NCBI GenBank assembly: GCA_030065815.1 | Contig: JASJCU010000002.1 | Span: 30,920-94,919 of the forward strand | Direction of reading: 5' to 3' | Length of the DNA stretch: 64,000 bases | From: Gammaproteobacteria bacterium | GTDB lineage: Bacteria > Pseudomonadota > Gammaproteobacteria > Chromatiales > Chromatiaceae | Shown: positions 40,811 to 49,459 of the stretch, one piece after another | Layout of the letters: the number at the start of each line of letters is the position of its first letter | Position numbering within the stretch: the stretch's first letter is position 1 | Program-made: the position numbers and the translations under genes | Notes under the pieces: generated by a model | What the model was told of the DNA's origin: nothing | Databases searched by the model: none | Seen by the model: only the letters and a program-made list of their open reading frames with translations

Positions 40811-41902
40811 TCAGGCGGCGGCGACCAGCGCCAGCAGACGCGCCGCGATCTTGCCCAGCGGCAGCACCTCGTCGGCGAATCCGCGCTTGACGACCTCGCC
40901 CGGCATGCCCCAGACCACACTGGTCTTCTCGTCCTGGACGAAGACGGGCGCGCCGACGGCCTTGAGTTCGCCCATGCCGACAGCGCCGTCGTCACCCATG
41001 CCGGTCAGCATCAGGCCGACCGCGTTGGGGCCGGCGTTCTGTGCCAGCGACCGGAGCATGACGTCGACCGACGGCCGGTGCCGATTGACCGGCGGCCCGT
41101 CGTTGAGTCGGCAGACGTAGCGCGCGCCATCGCGCTCCACCAGCAGGTGACGGTCGCCCGGGGCGATGTAGACGTGTCCGGGCAGGATCTGCTGGCGGTC
41201 CTGCGCCTCGCAGACCGACAGCTCGGTCACGGCGTCGACACGCGCCGCGAACGGCCCGCTGAACGCCGCGGGTATGTGTTGCGACACGACGATACCGGCC
41301 TGGATGTCGCTCGGCAGGCCGGCCAAAACGTCTTTGATCGCCTCGGTGCCACCGGTCGAGGAGCCGATACCGATGATCCTGTCGGTGGTGCGGAAGTGGC
41401 GGCGCGGCGCCGTCGGCCTGATGACGGCGTCGGCGGAGTGCTTGGTCACGCTGTCGGTGCCGGTGCGCGCCACGCTCGTGCGCCGGTCGATCGCGCGGAC
41501 ACGCGATCGCGCCGCGATGCGGACCTTGCCGACGATCTCGTCGGCGTACGTCTTGAGGCCCTCGGCGACGTCGAGCTTCGGCTTGGCGACGAAGTCGATG
41601 GCACCCAGTTCGAGCGCGCGCAGCGTCACGTCCGCACCCTGCTCGGTCAATGTTGACACCATGACCACGGGCATCGGCCGCAGACGCATCAGGTTGCCGA
41701 GAAAGGTCACGCCGTCCATGCGCGGCATTTCGACGTCGAGTGTCAGGACGTCGGGGTTGAGCTGCTTGATCTTGTCGCGCGCGACGTAGGGATCGGCAGC
41801 GACCCCGACGACCTCGATGTCGCGTGTCGCGGCGAAGATCTGTGTCAACACCTGGCGCACGAGCGCCGAGTCGTCGACGATCAGTAGGCGAATCTTCGAC
41901 AT
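40811..41902 (-). CDS. cheB: Protein-glutamate methylesterase/deamidase CheB
   Basis: A 363-residue response regulator with methylesterase. The receiver domain has D10, D11 and phospho-acceptor D56. The C-terminal esterase has Ser182 in GSSTGG, His209 in SQHIP and Asp305 in MGDDGA, the full catalytic triad. It removes methyl groups from receptor glutamates when phosphorylated by CheA. It lies 16 bases after cheD in the cluster. Confidence 0.97.
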   Translation of the reverse strand: MSKIRLLIVDDSALVRQVLTQIFAATRDIEVVGVAADPYVARDKIKQLNPDVLTLDVEMPRMDGVTFLGNLMRLRPMPVVMVSTLTEQGADVTLRALELGAIDFVAKPKLDVAEGLKTYADEIVGKVRIAARSRVRAIDRRTSVARTGTDSVTKHSADAVIRPTAPRRHFRTTDRIIGIGSSTGGTEAIKDVLAGLPSDIQAGIVVSQHIPAAFSGPFAARVDAVTELSVCEAQDRQQILPGHVYIAPGDRHLLVERDGARYVCRLNDGPPVNRHRPSVDVMLRSLAQNAGPNAVGLMLTGMGDDGAVGMGELKAVGAPVFVQDEKTSVVWGMPGEVVKRGFADEVLPLGKIAARLLALVAAA

Positions 41903-41918
41903 GCCCTGCCAGCCCCCT

Positions 41919-42566
41919 TCAGAACAGCTCCACGTCGCCGGTCAACGGGTGCTGCGTGATCTCGCTGCGATAGTCGTTCTCGCGCCGCAGTATCGTGTCG
42001 TTGTGCAGGTGCTTGATGCGCTTCATCAATGCCTTGCCGGTCGACGGGATATAGATGACCTTGCGCGGAAAGATGTCGCCGACATCACCGCCGAGCAGCG
42101 GGATGCCTTCGAGCTCGAGGTATTCGCGAACGAACTCGATGTTCTTGGCGCCGACGTCGCTGAGCGCGTCCATCATCTTGCCGCCGCCGAACACCTTGGC
42201 CTCGAGATGGCGCTTGTGGCCGCCGTGCTTGAGGATGTCGTTGATCATGTGTTCCATTGCGAAATTGCCGTAACGCGTCGCCGTGCTCGTCATATCGGCC
42301 ACGCCGCCCCAGCCTTTGCCGTCCATGCTGATCGGCAGCATGAAATGGTTCATGCCGCCGATCCCGAACACGCGGTCGCGGATGCAGGCCGACACGCACG
42401 ACCCCAGCACCGTCGTGACCAGTTCCTTGCCGGTGGTCACGTAGTACTCACCCGGCAGGATCTTCGCTGCCGGCATATCGTGCACGGTGTCCCAGTAGCG
42501 GTTGATCGCGCCGAAGCCCGGCAGCGACGGAGGCAGTGCATGGCGCCTGTGCAACTGCACGCTCAT
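41919..42566 (-). CDS. cheD: Chemoreceptor glutamine deamidase CheD
   Basis: A 215-residue enzyme that deamidates receptor glutamines. The catalytic Cys57 ([11 protein letters not shown]) and His74 (GGMNHFMLP) are present, and [10 protein letters not shown] and [18 protein letters not shown] fit the family. It ends in GDVELF, a tail shared with two neighbours. There is also an N-terminal extension of about 35 residues. The start ATG overlaps the cheR stop (ATGA). Confidence 0.96.
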   Translation of the reverse strand: MSVQLHRRHALPPSLPGFGAINRYWDTVHDMPAAKILPGEYYVTTGKELVTTVLGSCVSACIRDRVFGIGGMNHFMLPISMDGKGWGGVADMTSTATRYGNFAMEHMINDILKHGGHKRHLEAKVFGGGKMMDALSDVGAKNIEFVREYLELEGIPLLGGDVGDIFPRKVIYIPSTGKALMKRIKHLHNDTILRRENDYRSEITQHPLTGDVELF

Positions 42567-43399
42567 CGCACTTTCCTGTACACGGTGTTGCCGAGCAGCT
42601 CGAAGCGGTCGGAGACCTGATGCAGCGACTCCGAGTGACCGACGAACAGAAAGCCGCCGTCGACCAGCACGTCGGCGAACTTGTCGAGGAGCGCCTTCTT
42701 CGTGTCCTTGTCGAAGTAGATGATGACGTTGCGGCAGAAGATGATGTCCTGCGATTCGACGGCCAGCTCTCCCATCAAATTGATGCGTTCGAAGCGGACA
42801 GCGCTGCGCAGGTGGTCGCGAACCCTCGCCTTGCCGAGCTGGCCGCCGCGCCCCCTGAGGAAATGCCGTTTCAGGCGCGCGCGCGGCAAGCCTTCGATGC
42901 GGTTCATCGGGTAGACGCCGCGCTGGGCCTGAGCCAGCACGTTGGAGTCGATGTCACTGGCGAGCAACACGACCTCCCACCCCTGCAGCATCGCGGCATG
43001 CTCGTCGATGACCATCGCCAGCGAATACGGCTCCTCGCCCGTCGAGCAACCGGCCGACCAGATCCGCAGACGTCGCGTCGCGCGGTTGCGCTGCGCATAG
43101 TGCGGCAACACGTCACTCGTGAGGTAGTCGAAGTGGTGATTCTCGCGGAAGAACGACGTCAGGTTGGTCGTCAGGGCATTGACCAGCTCATTGATCTCGC
43201 CGTCGTGCGCCGGCTGCTCCAGGTAGTCGCAATAGGCGGAGAAGTCCGGCAGGCCGAGCGCCCTGACGCGCCGCGCGAGCCGCGAATAGAACATGTCGAA
43301 CTTGTCGTCAGTGACGACGATGCCGGTGCGCTGATTGGACAGGCGCCGCAGGAAGTCGAAATCGCGCCGCGTGAACGCGTACTCGCGTGCCGCACTCAT
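42563..43399 (-). CDS. cheR: Chemotaxis protein methyltransferase CheR
   Basis: A 278-residue SAM-dependent enzyme that methylates receptor glutamates. The N-terminal helical domain (residues 1-80) is followed by TTNLTSFFREN, the SAM block WSAGCSTGEEPYSLAM, ASDID, and FCRNVIIYFDK. The ATG at 43399 gives the normal start (EYAFTRRDFDFLRRL); the longer frame is the shadow of the next gene. None of the receptors here ends in the usual NWETF tether, but three cluster proteins share a GDVE(L/F)F tail. Confidence 0.96.
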   Translation of the reverse strand: MSAAREYAFTRRDFDFLRRLSNQRTGIVVTDDKFDMFYSRLARRVRALGLPDFSAYCDYLEQPAHDGEINELVNALTTNLTSFFRENHHFDYLTSDVLPHYAQRNRATRRLRIWSAGCSTGEEPYSLAMVIDEHAAMLQGWEVVLLASDIDSNVLAQAQRGVYPMNRIEGLPRARLKRHFLRGRGGQLGKARVRDHLRSAVRFERINLMGELAVESQDIIFCRNVIIYFDKDTKKALLDKFADVLVDGGFLFVGHSESLHQVSDRFELLGNTVYRKVR

Positions 43400-43458
43400 C
43401 GGTTCATCCGCCGATCGGCGGCATCGGTGTGTGCCACGGCCGCACGTGCCGACCTGGC

Positions 43459-44028
43459 TCAGAACAGCTCGACGTCGCCGATGTCGCCACTGTGCACACG
43501 CTCGCGGATGATATCGAGGGCCTGATCGACGCTGGCACCGTTGTGCAGCGCGTCGAACATGTCCTGTTCTTCCTGCATGCTGTACTTGGCGCGGATCGAC
43601 GTCTGCAGCGCCTGCCATTCGCCCGGATCGAACAGGCGCGATCGGTCGGCAACGAGCGACGCGAGCGCATCGAGCGCGAAGCGCACGTGCTCCAGACGTT
43701 GCGACAGGCGATCGTAGAACTGGAAGGCCACGATGCTCTGCTGGATGCCGCCCTGGACCTCGGCGCAATGCGTCAGCACCGAGGTGCGCACTGTCTCGGC
43801 GACCGTTGCGGCTTCCGCGCTGGTCACGCTCGCGGCGATGTCATCGACATGCCCTACCATGCCGGTGAACGACGCGCTCAGCGACCCGACAGAGTCCTCA
43901 CCTTCGTGCATCGCCATCGAGATCTGCGCGACGGCGAGGTTGAGCATGCGCACCGTCTCCGTCACCTGGCTCCAGTCCAGATCGGGCGTTGTTGCCGTCG
44001 ACGCGTTCACATTGCTGCCCTCCTGCAT
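43459..44028 (-). CDS. CheZ-like chemotaxis protein with GDVELF tail
   Basis: A 189-residue soluble, mostly helical protein without a named family that I recognise. The helix QQSIVAFQFYDRLSQRLEHV contains D106-x-x-x-Q110 in a setting like the CheZ active-site helix (QDFQDLTGQ in E. coli). The protein ends GDIGDVELF. CheZ also has a C-terminal peptide that binds CheY, separated by a linker as here. I infer a CheY-P phosphatase of a divergent type; no standard cheZ is in the cluster. ATG 44028 is used; GTG 44010, preceded by AGGAGG, is a good alternative. Confidence 0.65.
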   Translation of the reverse strand: MQEGSNVNASTATTPDLDWSQVTETVRMLNLAVAQISMAMHEGEDSVGSLSASFTGMVGHVDDIAASVTSAEAATVAETVRTSVLTHCAEVQGGIQQSIVAFQFYDRLSQRLEHVRFALDALASLVADRSRLFDPGEWQALQTSIRAKYSMQEEQDMFDALHNGASVDQALDIIRERVHSGDIGDVELF

Positions 44029-44061
44029 GGCCCCCTCACGCCGCCGCTCACCGCACTGGCC

Positions 44062-44436
44062 CTAGGTCCGCAGACCGAACAGTGCACCCAGGCCGATCCG
44101 TGATGCCGCATCGGTGAACCGTTCGGACGGCGCCTGTAACGTCACCTGCAGGCCCTTCGCCGCGCCAGTCTTGTACAGCGCCGCGATGAGCTGCAGACCG
44201 GCGGTATCGATCGTCTCGACGTCGGCGGCATCGATGCGCAGCGGCGTCATCGACCGCACGTGGGCCAGCAGGATCTCCTGCAGCCCCGCCGTCTCGGCGA
44301 CCGTAAGGCTGCTGTCGAGGTTCAGCACCGCGACACCGTCGCCAGCCGCCTGTACATCGGCGGCCGCGTCCGTTACCGCGTCGTCGTCGAGCACGGCGAG
44401 CGGATCATGCGACATCACTGGCTTTTTCTTGCTCAT
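44062..44436 (-). CDS. STAS-domain protein in the chemotaxis cluster
   Basis: A 124-residue protein with a STAS/SpoIIAA-like core from residue 33 (GVAVLNLDSSLTVAETAGLQEIL) and the core strand-helix block IDAADVETIDTAGLQLIAAL. At the position of the SpoIIAA phosphoserine it has Thr-Ala-Gly, so Thr could be the acceptor. Its start overlaps the 3' end of the ParA-like gene by 32 bases, so the two are coupled. A similar lone STAS gene precedes cheY in some chemotaxis clusters; the role is unknown. Confidence 0.75.
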   Translation of the reverse strand: MSKKKPVMSHDPLAVLDDDAVTDAAADVQAAGDGVAVLNLDSSLTVAETAGLQEILLAHVRSMTPLRIDAADVETIDTAGLQLIAALYKTGAAKGLQVTLQAPSERFTDAASRIGLGALFGLRT

Positions 44437-45196
44437 CCCTTACCACCCTCTCGTGCAACAGGTCGTCGGCCAACGCCAAGAACTCGCGTGCCGAGCGGCT
44501 GTTTGGCCGGTGCTCGAAGATCGTCTTGCCGACGCCGGCACATTCCGCCAGCGCCGCAGCCTCCTGGACCGATGCGCACAGCAGCTTGTCGGGAAAATGC
44601 TGCGCGACCTTGGCGTAGACTTCCTGGGACAACCGCCGTCGCGGCGTAAAGCGGCTGAAGAACACCCATTCCTGGAGCCCGCCGTCGTGCAACGCCTGCA
44701 GGCGTTTCAGTGTCAGCATCAGGCGCGCCAGGCCGGTCAGCGACAGGTAATCCCCGGCGACCGGCATCAGCACGTCATCGGCGGCGGTCACCGCGTTGAC
44801 CACCAGCATGCCCGACGACGGCGCGCAGTCGAGGAGTACGACATCCCAGCGGCCGCTGTCACGCACAGCGCCCAGCGCCGTACGCAACGCCTGCGCCTTG
44901 TTCACGCCGCCCTGTGCGATGTCGACGTCGCGCAGATCGGCGCCGGCCGGCACCAGGCTGAGCCCATCGCGAACGTCGACGACCTGCTGCGTCAGACGTT
45001 CGCCGTGCAGCAGTACGCGATCGACGCCGGGCTTTCCGGGATCGTGAATGCCCAGGCACACGCTGAGATGGCCCTGCGGGTCGAGATCCACGACGGCCGC
45101 CCGTAACCCGCGCTGCACGAGCGCGTGGCCGAGGTTGACCGTCGTCGTGGTCTTGCCGACGCCGCCCTTTTGGTTGACCACGGCCACGACTCGCAT
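44405..45196 (-). CDS. ParA/Soj-family ATPase of the chemotaxis cluster
   Basis: A 263-residue ATPase with the deviant Walker A motif K10-GGVGK15-T, VVDLDPQGHLSVCLG and LLDCAPSSGML. ParA-like proteins in chemotaxis clusters (ParC of Vibrio, PpfA of Rhodobacter) position receptor arrays and pass them to daughter cells. No ParB is next to it, which fits that class rather than chromosome segregation. ATG 45196 is used; a GTG three bases upstream (45199) has better spacing from GGAGG. It lies between cheW and the STAS gene. Confidence 0.9.
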   Translation of the reverse strand: MRVVAVVNQKGGVGKTTTTVNLGHALVQRGLRAAVVDLDPQGHLSVCLGIHDPGKPGVDRVLLHGERLTQQVVDVRDGLSLVPAGADLRDVDIAQGGVNKAQALRTALGAVRDSGRWDVVLLDCAPSSGMLVVNAVTAADDVLMPVAGDYLSLTGLARLMLTLKRLQALHDGGLQEWVFFSRFTPRRRLSQEVYAKVAQHFPDKLLCASVQEAAALAECAGVGKTIFEHRPNSRSAREFLALADDLLHERVVRDEQEKASDVA

Positions 45197-45258
45197 CACG
45201 CACATCCTCCGTGCCCGTCACCTTCGTTGTCATCGCGCTGAGTCATGGCCATCACCAT

Positions 45259-45762
45259 TCACTCCGCCGTGCCATCGACGATGGCGTCGAGGTCGAGCTG
45301 GCCGAACAGCGCGTCGAGATCGAGCAGCACGACCATGCCTCGCTCGAGCGTTACCATGCCGTCGATATACTGACGGTTCACCGTCAGACCGATGTCCGGC
45401 GTCGCCTTGCGGTTCGCGGCATCGACATCGAGGACGTCGGAGACGCTGTCGACGACCGCGCCCACCAGCTGTCGCCGGCCTTCGCTGCGCTCGACCGCAA
45501 CGACGATGACGACCGTGGTCTTCGAGTAGTCGGCATCGGCGATTCCGAAACGCACGCGCAGGTCGACGATCGGCACGATGGTGCCGCGCATGTCCAGCAC
45601 GCCCTTGACGTAGTCGCGCGAGTCAGGCAGCGCCCTGACCGCTTCCCATCCGCGGATCTCCTGCACGCGCAGGATATCGACGGCATAGTCGTCGGACCCG
45701 ATGCGGAAGCTCAGATACTGACCATCCCGCTCCACCGTCTCGATCGAAGTCGTTTCCTGCAC
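45259..45762 (-). CDS. cheW: Chemotaxis coupling protein CheW (first copy)
   Basis: A 167-residue CheW that links receptors to CheA. YLSFRIGSDDYAVDILRVQEIRGW and KGVLDMRGTIVPIVDLRVRFG are the family core. It is one of two cheW genes in the cluster, 14 bases after the large receptor gene. The C-terminus (DALFGQLDLDAIVDG) is acidic. Confidence 0.95.
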   Translation of the reverse strand: MQETTSIETVERDGQYLSFRIGSDDYAVDILRVQEIRGWEAVRALPDSRDYVKGVLDMRGTIVPIVDLRVRFGIADADYSKTTVVIVVAVERSEGRRQLVGAVVDSVSDVLDVDAANRKATPDIGLTVNRQYIDGMVTLERGMVVLLDLDALFGQLDLDAIVDGTAE

Positions 45763-45776
45763 GCGTCGCCTCCCGT

Positions 45777-48700
45777 CTATTCGGCCACTTTGCGTTCAAC
45801 CGACTTGAGTAGTGCCACGATGTTGGTGGACAGCTCCTCGATGTCGCGAAACCTGGCCTCGGCCTGCTGTTCGTTGCCGCGTTGTTTGAGATCGATGATC
45901 TCGCGGATCAGTGCATGCAGCTTCTCGTGTTCGTGCGCCATGGTCTGCATGTCGTCGACTTGGCCGTAACGCGCCAGACCCTCGCTGTAGAGCCATTTGC
46001 CCAGCGCACAGTCCTTGTGCGACACGGCCTCTTCCCGGGTCAGACCCGGCTCGCCGTCGAGAAAATCGCGGATCTTCTGCCGCCAGGCCAGATGCGCGGT
46101 GCGCGCGGCGAAGAAATCGAAGGCTTTCCCGGCATCGGCGACCTGTGCCTCGGCATCGGCGTCCGCGTCGGCGGTGAGCTGCTCGAGGTCGTCGGCGACC
46201 GAGAAAAAGCTGATCGTCTCACCCATCGACTGGGCCTTCTCGTACAGCGAAACAGATGCTGCCGAGGTCTGCTCGGCCAGTGCGGCGTTCTGCTGCGTCA
46301 TTTCGTCCATGCTCGTGATCGCCTGGTTGACCTGGTCGATGCCCGCCGCCTGTTCGGCGCTCGCAGCGGCGATCTCGGCGACGATGTCGCCGACCTTCTT
46401 GACGCCGCCGACGATCTCCTCGAGCGTCGCGCCGGACTCGTTCACCAGTTCAGCGCCTGCGTGGACCTTGCCGACGCTGTCATTGATCAGCTCCTTGATC
46501 TCCTTGGCCGCGTCGGCCGAGCGTGACGCGAGGTTGCGGACCTCGGTCGCGACGACCGCGAAACCGCGCCCCTGCTCTCCGGCGCGCGCGGCCTCGACGG
46601 AGGCGTTAAGGGCGAGCAGATTGGTTTGGAACGCGATCTCGTCGATGACGCCGATGATCTCGGCGATCTTGTTCGACGACGCGTTGATCTGGTCCATCGC
46701 GGTTACCGCGCGCGCGACCACGTCGCCTCCCTTCTCGGCGAGTTGACGCGCGCTGGTCGCGACCTGATTGGCCTGCTGGGCATTGTCCGCGTTGTTGCGC
46801 ACGGTCGACGTCAGCTCTTCCATGCTCGCCGCGGTCTCTTCGAGGCTCGACGCCTGTTGCTCGGTCCGCGACGACAGGTTGTTGTTCCCTGCCGAGATCT
46901 CGTTGGATGCGACGTTGACCGAGTCGGTGGCCTCGCGCAGCTCCCGGACGACCGTCGACAGGTGCAGCAGCGTGTTGTTGAGATCGTCCTTGATGCGGGC
47001 GAAATCGCCCTTGTAGGCGCCTGCGACCGGCTTGCTCAGGTCGCCGGTCGACACCGCGCTCAGCGACGCCGACAGATTGTCGAAGATGTCCGACAGCTCG
47101 TCGAGCAGCGCATTGACCCCGACCCCCAGGTGCCGGAAGAAACCGGACTTGCCGTCGAGACCCACGCGTTCGCCGAGTTCACCGGAGCGCGCCGCAGCGA
47201 CGATCGACTCGAGTTCGTCCTCGATCGCCAGTTCGTCGGTGCGATCGACCCACTCGACGACGGTACCGATGCGCTCGCCGTCGGTCGACACCACGGGATT
47301 GGCCGTGAACGCGAACGTCAGGCCGCCCAGACTTATCTCGCTCTTCACCGGTTCGCTCATCGCCGCGAGCATATGCTGCTGGTGCGACGGCTCCTTGTGG
47401 AACGCGTCGATGTTGGCACCGAGCAGCTTGGCGGCATCGAAACCCGGCAACGACCGGCCGATCTCCTGTTCGTTGTCTTCGAACAACGCGGCGACCCGCT
47501 TGTTCATGTAGATGATGTTGTGGTCGGCGTCGGCCATCATCACGCTGCTCGACACGTTGTCTAGCGCCGTACGGATTCGCAGGTTCTCGCGCGCGTGGCG
47601 CGCCTCGAGTTCGCGGCGTTCGTCCTCGGCATGCTGCGCGGCACGCTCCGCGGTCAGGTCGGCCCATTCGACGACGGTGCCAAGATGGGTGCCGGCGTCA
47701 TTGATGACCGGATTGGCGATGATGCGAAACGTACGCCCGCCGACCTCGAGTTCGGTCGTGAAGGTATCGCGAAGGTCCGCCAACAGGCGGCGCTGGTGCG
47801 ACGGCTGCCGGTGAAAGACGTCGATGTTGCGGCCCATGATCGCCGTAGCGTCGAAATGCGGCAGCTGCTCACGCAGATCGGTCTCGGCGTCCTTGAACAT
47901 GCGCCGCATCGCATCGTTCATGTAGATCACGTTGAGGTCGGCGTCGGCCATGATGACGTTGGTCGATGCACAGTCGAGCGCGGTCTGGACGCGTGCGGTC
48001 TCGTTGGCGCGGCGCAGCGCGTCGGTGACCTCGAAACCGAGCTTGATCTGCGTCGAGCGGATCGCCTGCTGGATGTCGCCTACCGCACCGCGCTCGTCGG
48101 CCTCGGCCCAGTCGAAATACTCGCCGGCGACGAACTGCTGCAGCTTGGCCGCGGCATCGCGCAAGGGGCTGATTACCCGGACCCGGCCGAGCAAGTAGAG
48201 CAGCGCCGACACGACAGCTGTCGCCGCGAGCAGGCCGAACATGATGCCGTTGCCGGCGCCGAGCGCCAGCATCAGCATCGACAGCAACGCGAGGCCCAAG
48301 ACACTGCCGGCAGCGGCGCCGAGGATCCGTTCGGCCGTCCATACCGAACCGGCGCCGACCGACGCGGGAATCCGTGCCGCGCCGCGTCGTACCTGGGCGT
48401 ACAGGTCTTCGGCGAGGCGCTTCTCGGCGGCCGTCGGCTCGGTGCGCACCGACATGTATTCGACGTCGCCATTGGCCAGCGGGATCGGCGTGACGTTGGC
48501 ACGTACCCAGTAGAAATCACCGTTCTTGGCCCGGTTCTTGACGATGCCGGTCCAGGTCTGGCCGGCGTTAACGGTATCCCAGAGGTCCTTGAAGGCCTCC
48601 GGCGGCATGTCGGGATGGCGTACGAGGTTATGGTTCTTGCCGAGCAGCTCGCTCTCCGCGAAGCCGCTGATGTCGACGAAGGCCTCGTTGGCATAGGTGA

Positions 48701-48788
48701 TGATGCCCTTGCGATCGGTCTTCGAGACCAGGATCGTGTCCGGCGGAAACGGGATCTCGTTGTTGGTGACTGGTTCGTTGATCTTCAT
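45777..48788 (-). CDS. Aer-like multi-PAS methyl-accepting chemotaxis protein with CZB domain
   Basis: A 1003-residue receptor. An N-terminal Aer-like PAS (residues 8-130; [20 protein letters not shown], then [15 protein letters not shown]) suggests redox or energy sensing. Two membrane helices follow (about 165-210), then two related PAS repeats (about 275-390 and 400-510), each with MADAD-x-N-(V/I)IYMN, a linker/HAMP region and the signalling tip with [22 protein letters not shown]-terminal CZB domain ([26 protein letters not shown]) ends the protein. ATG 48788 gives the usual Aer-type start. Confidence 0.93.
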   Translation of the reverse strand: MKINEPVTNNEIPFPPDTILVSKTDRKGIITYANEAFVDISGFAESELLGKNHNLVRHPDMPPEAFKDLWDTVNAGQTWTGIVKNRAKNGDFYWVRANVTPIPLANGDVEYMSVRTEPTAAEKRLAEDLYAQVRRGAARIPASVGAGSVWTAERILGAAAGSVLGLALLSMLMLALGAGNGIMFGLLAATAVVSALLYLLGRVRVISPLRDAAAKLQQFVAGEYFDWAEADERGAVGDIQQAIRSTQIKLGFEVTDALRRANETARVQTALDCASTNVIMADADLNVIYMNDAMRRMFKDAETDLREQLPHFDATAIMGRNIDVFHRQPSHQRRLLADLRDTFTTELEVGGRTFRIIANPVINDAGTHLGTVVEWADLTAERAAQHAEDERRELEARHARENLRIRTALDNVSSSVMMADADHNIIYMNKRVAALFEDNEQEIGRSLPGFDAAKLLGANIDAFHKEPSHQQHMLAAMSEPVKSEISLGGLTFAFTANPVVSTDGERIGTVVEWVDRTDELAIEDELESIVAAARSGELGERVGLDGKSGFFRHLGVGVNALLDELSDIFDNLSASLSAVSTGDLSKPVAGAYKGDFARIKDDLNNTLLHLSTVVRELREATDSVNVASNEISAGNNNLSSRTEQQASSLEETAASMEELTSTVRNNADNAQQANQVATSARQLAEKGGDVVARAVTAMDQINASSNKIAEIIGVIDEIAFQTNLLALNASVEAARAGEQGRGFAVVATEVRNLASRSADAAKEIKELINDSVGKVHAGAELVNESGATLEEIVGGVKKVGDIVAEIAAASAEQAAGIDQVNQAITSMDEMTQQNAALAEQTSAASVSLYEKAQSMGETISFFSVADDLEQLTADADADAEAQVADAGKAFDFFAARTAHLAWRQKIRDFLDGEPGLTREEAVSHKDCALGKWLYSEGLARYGQVDDMQTMAHEHEKLHALIREIIDLKQRGNEQQAEARFRDIEELSTNIVALLKSVERKVAE

Positions 48789-48941
48789 TTGCTGTCGTGT
48801 AGACCGGCGGCCGCTGGACGGGTCGCGGGCCGCCGCCACGTGCCGCATCGCCGGCATTCAGGGTCATGCATCAGCATCGGCCCGGCCGGGGCTTCCTTGA
48901 ATTGGCAGGGCTCGGCGCGCCGCGTCGGCACGCCCGCTGCG

Positions 48942-49448
48942 TCAGGCGTCGCCGCCCACGGCACGGTCGGTCTCCAGCAGGCTGCCGACGTCGAGCAGCA
49001 TGACCATGTGGCCGTCCGCGTTGACCAGGCCGAGGATGTTCTCGGTCGGCACGTTGGCGCCAAAATCGGGGGTGCTGGCGACGTCGTCGTCCTGCGCGAC
49101 CAGCACGTCGGAGACCGCGTCGACGACCAGCCCGAGCGAGCGCTCGCCGCCGGCCGGGTCCGCCGCATGCACGACGATCACGACCGTCTCCTTGGTGTAC
49201 TCGGCGACTGGCATGTCGAAACGCCGACGCAGATCGAGGACCGGGACGATGGTGCCGCGCAGGTTGATGACGCCGCGCAGGTATGCCGGGGCGTTGGGGA
49301 TCCGCGTCACCTGCTCCCAGCCGCGGATCTCCTGGACCTGCAGGATATTCAGCCCGTACTGCTCGTCGGCGAGCATGAACGTGAGGTACTGCGTACCGGC
49401 ATCCTCGTCATCCACCGCCTGCAATGCCACGATGTTGTCCTGGCTCAT
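48942..49448 (-). CDS. cheW: Chemotaxis coupling protein CheW (second copy)
   Basis: A 168-residue CheW: YLTFMLADEQYGLNILQVQEIRGW and RGVINLRGTIVPVLDLRRRF. It is 11 bases after cheA, so it is probably the main CheA partner. It differs from the other copy mainly at its ends. The 153-base gap to the next gene has no supported ORF. Confidence 0.95.
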   Translation of the reverse strand: MSQDNIVALQAVDDEDAGTQYLTFMLADEQYGLNILQVQEIRGWEQVTRIPNAPAYLRGVINLRGTIVPVLDLRRRFDMPVAEYTKETVVIVVHAADPAGGERSLGLVVDAVSDVLVAQDDDVASTPDFGANVPTENILGLVNADGHMVMLLDVGSLLETDRAVGGDA

Positions 49449-49459
49449 GCGCCCCCCTG

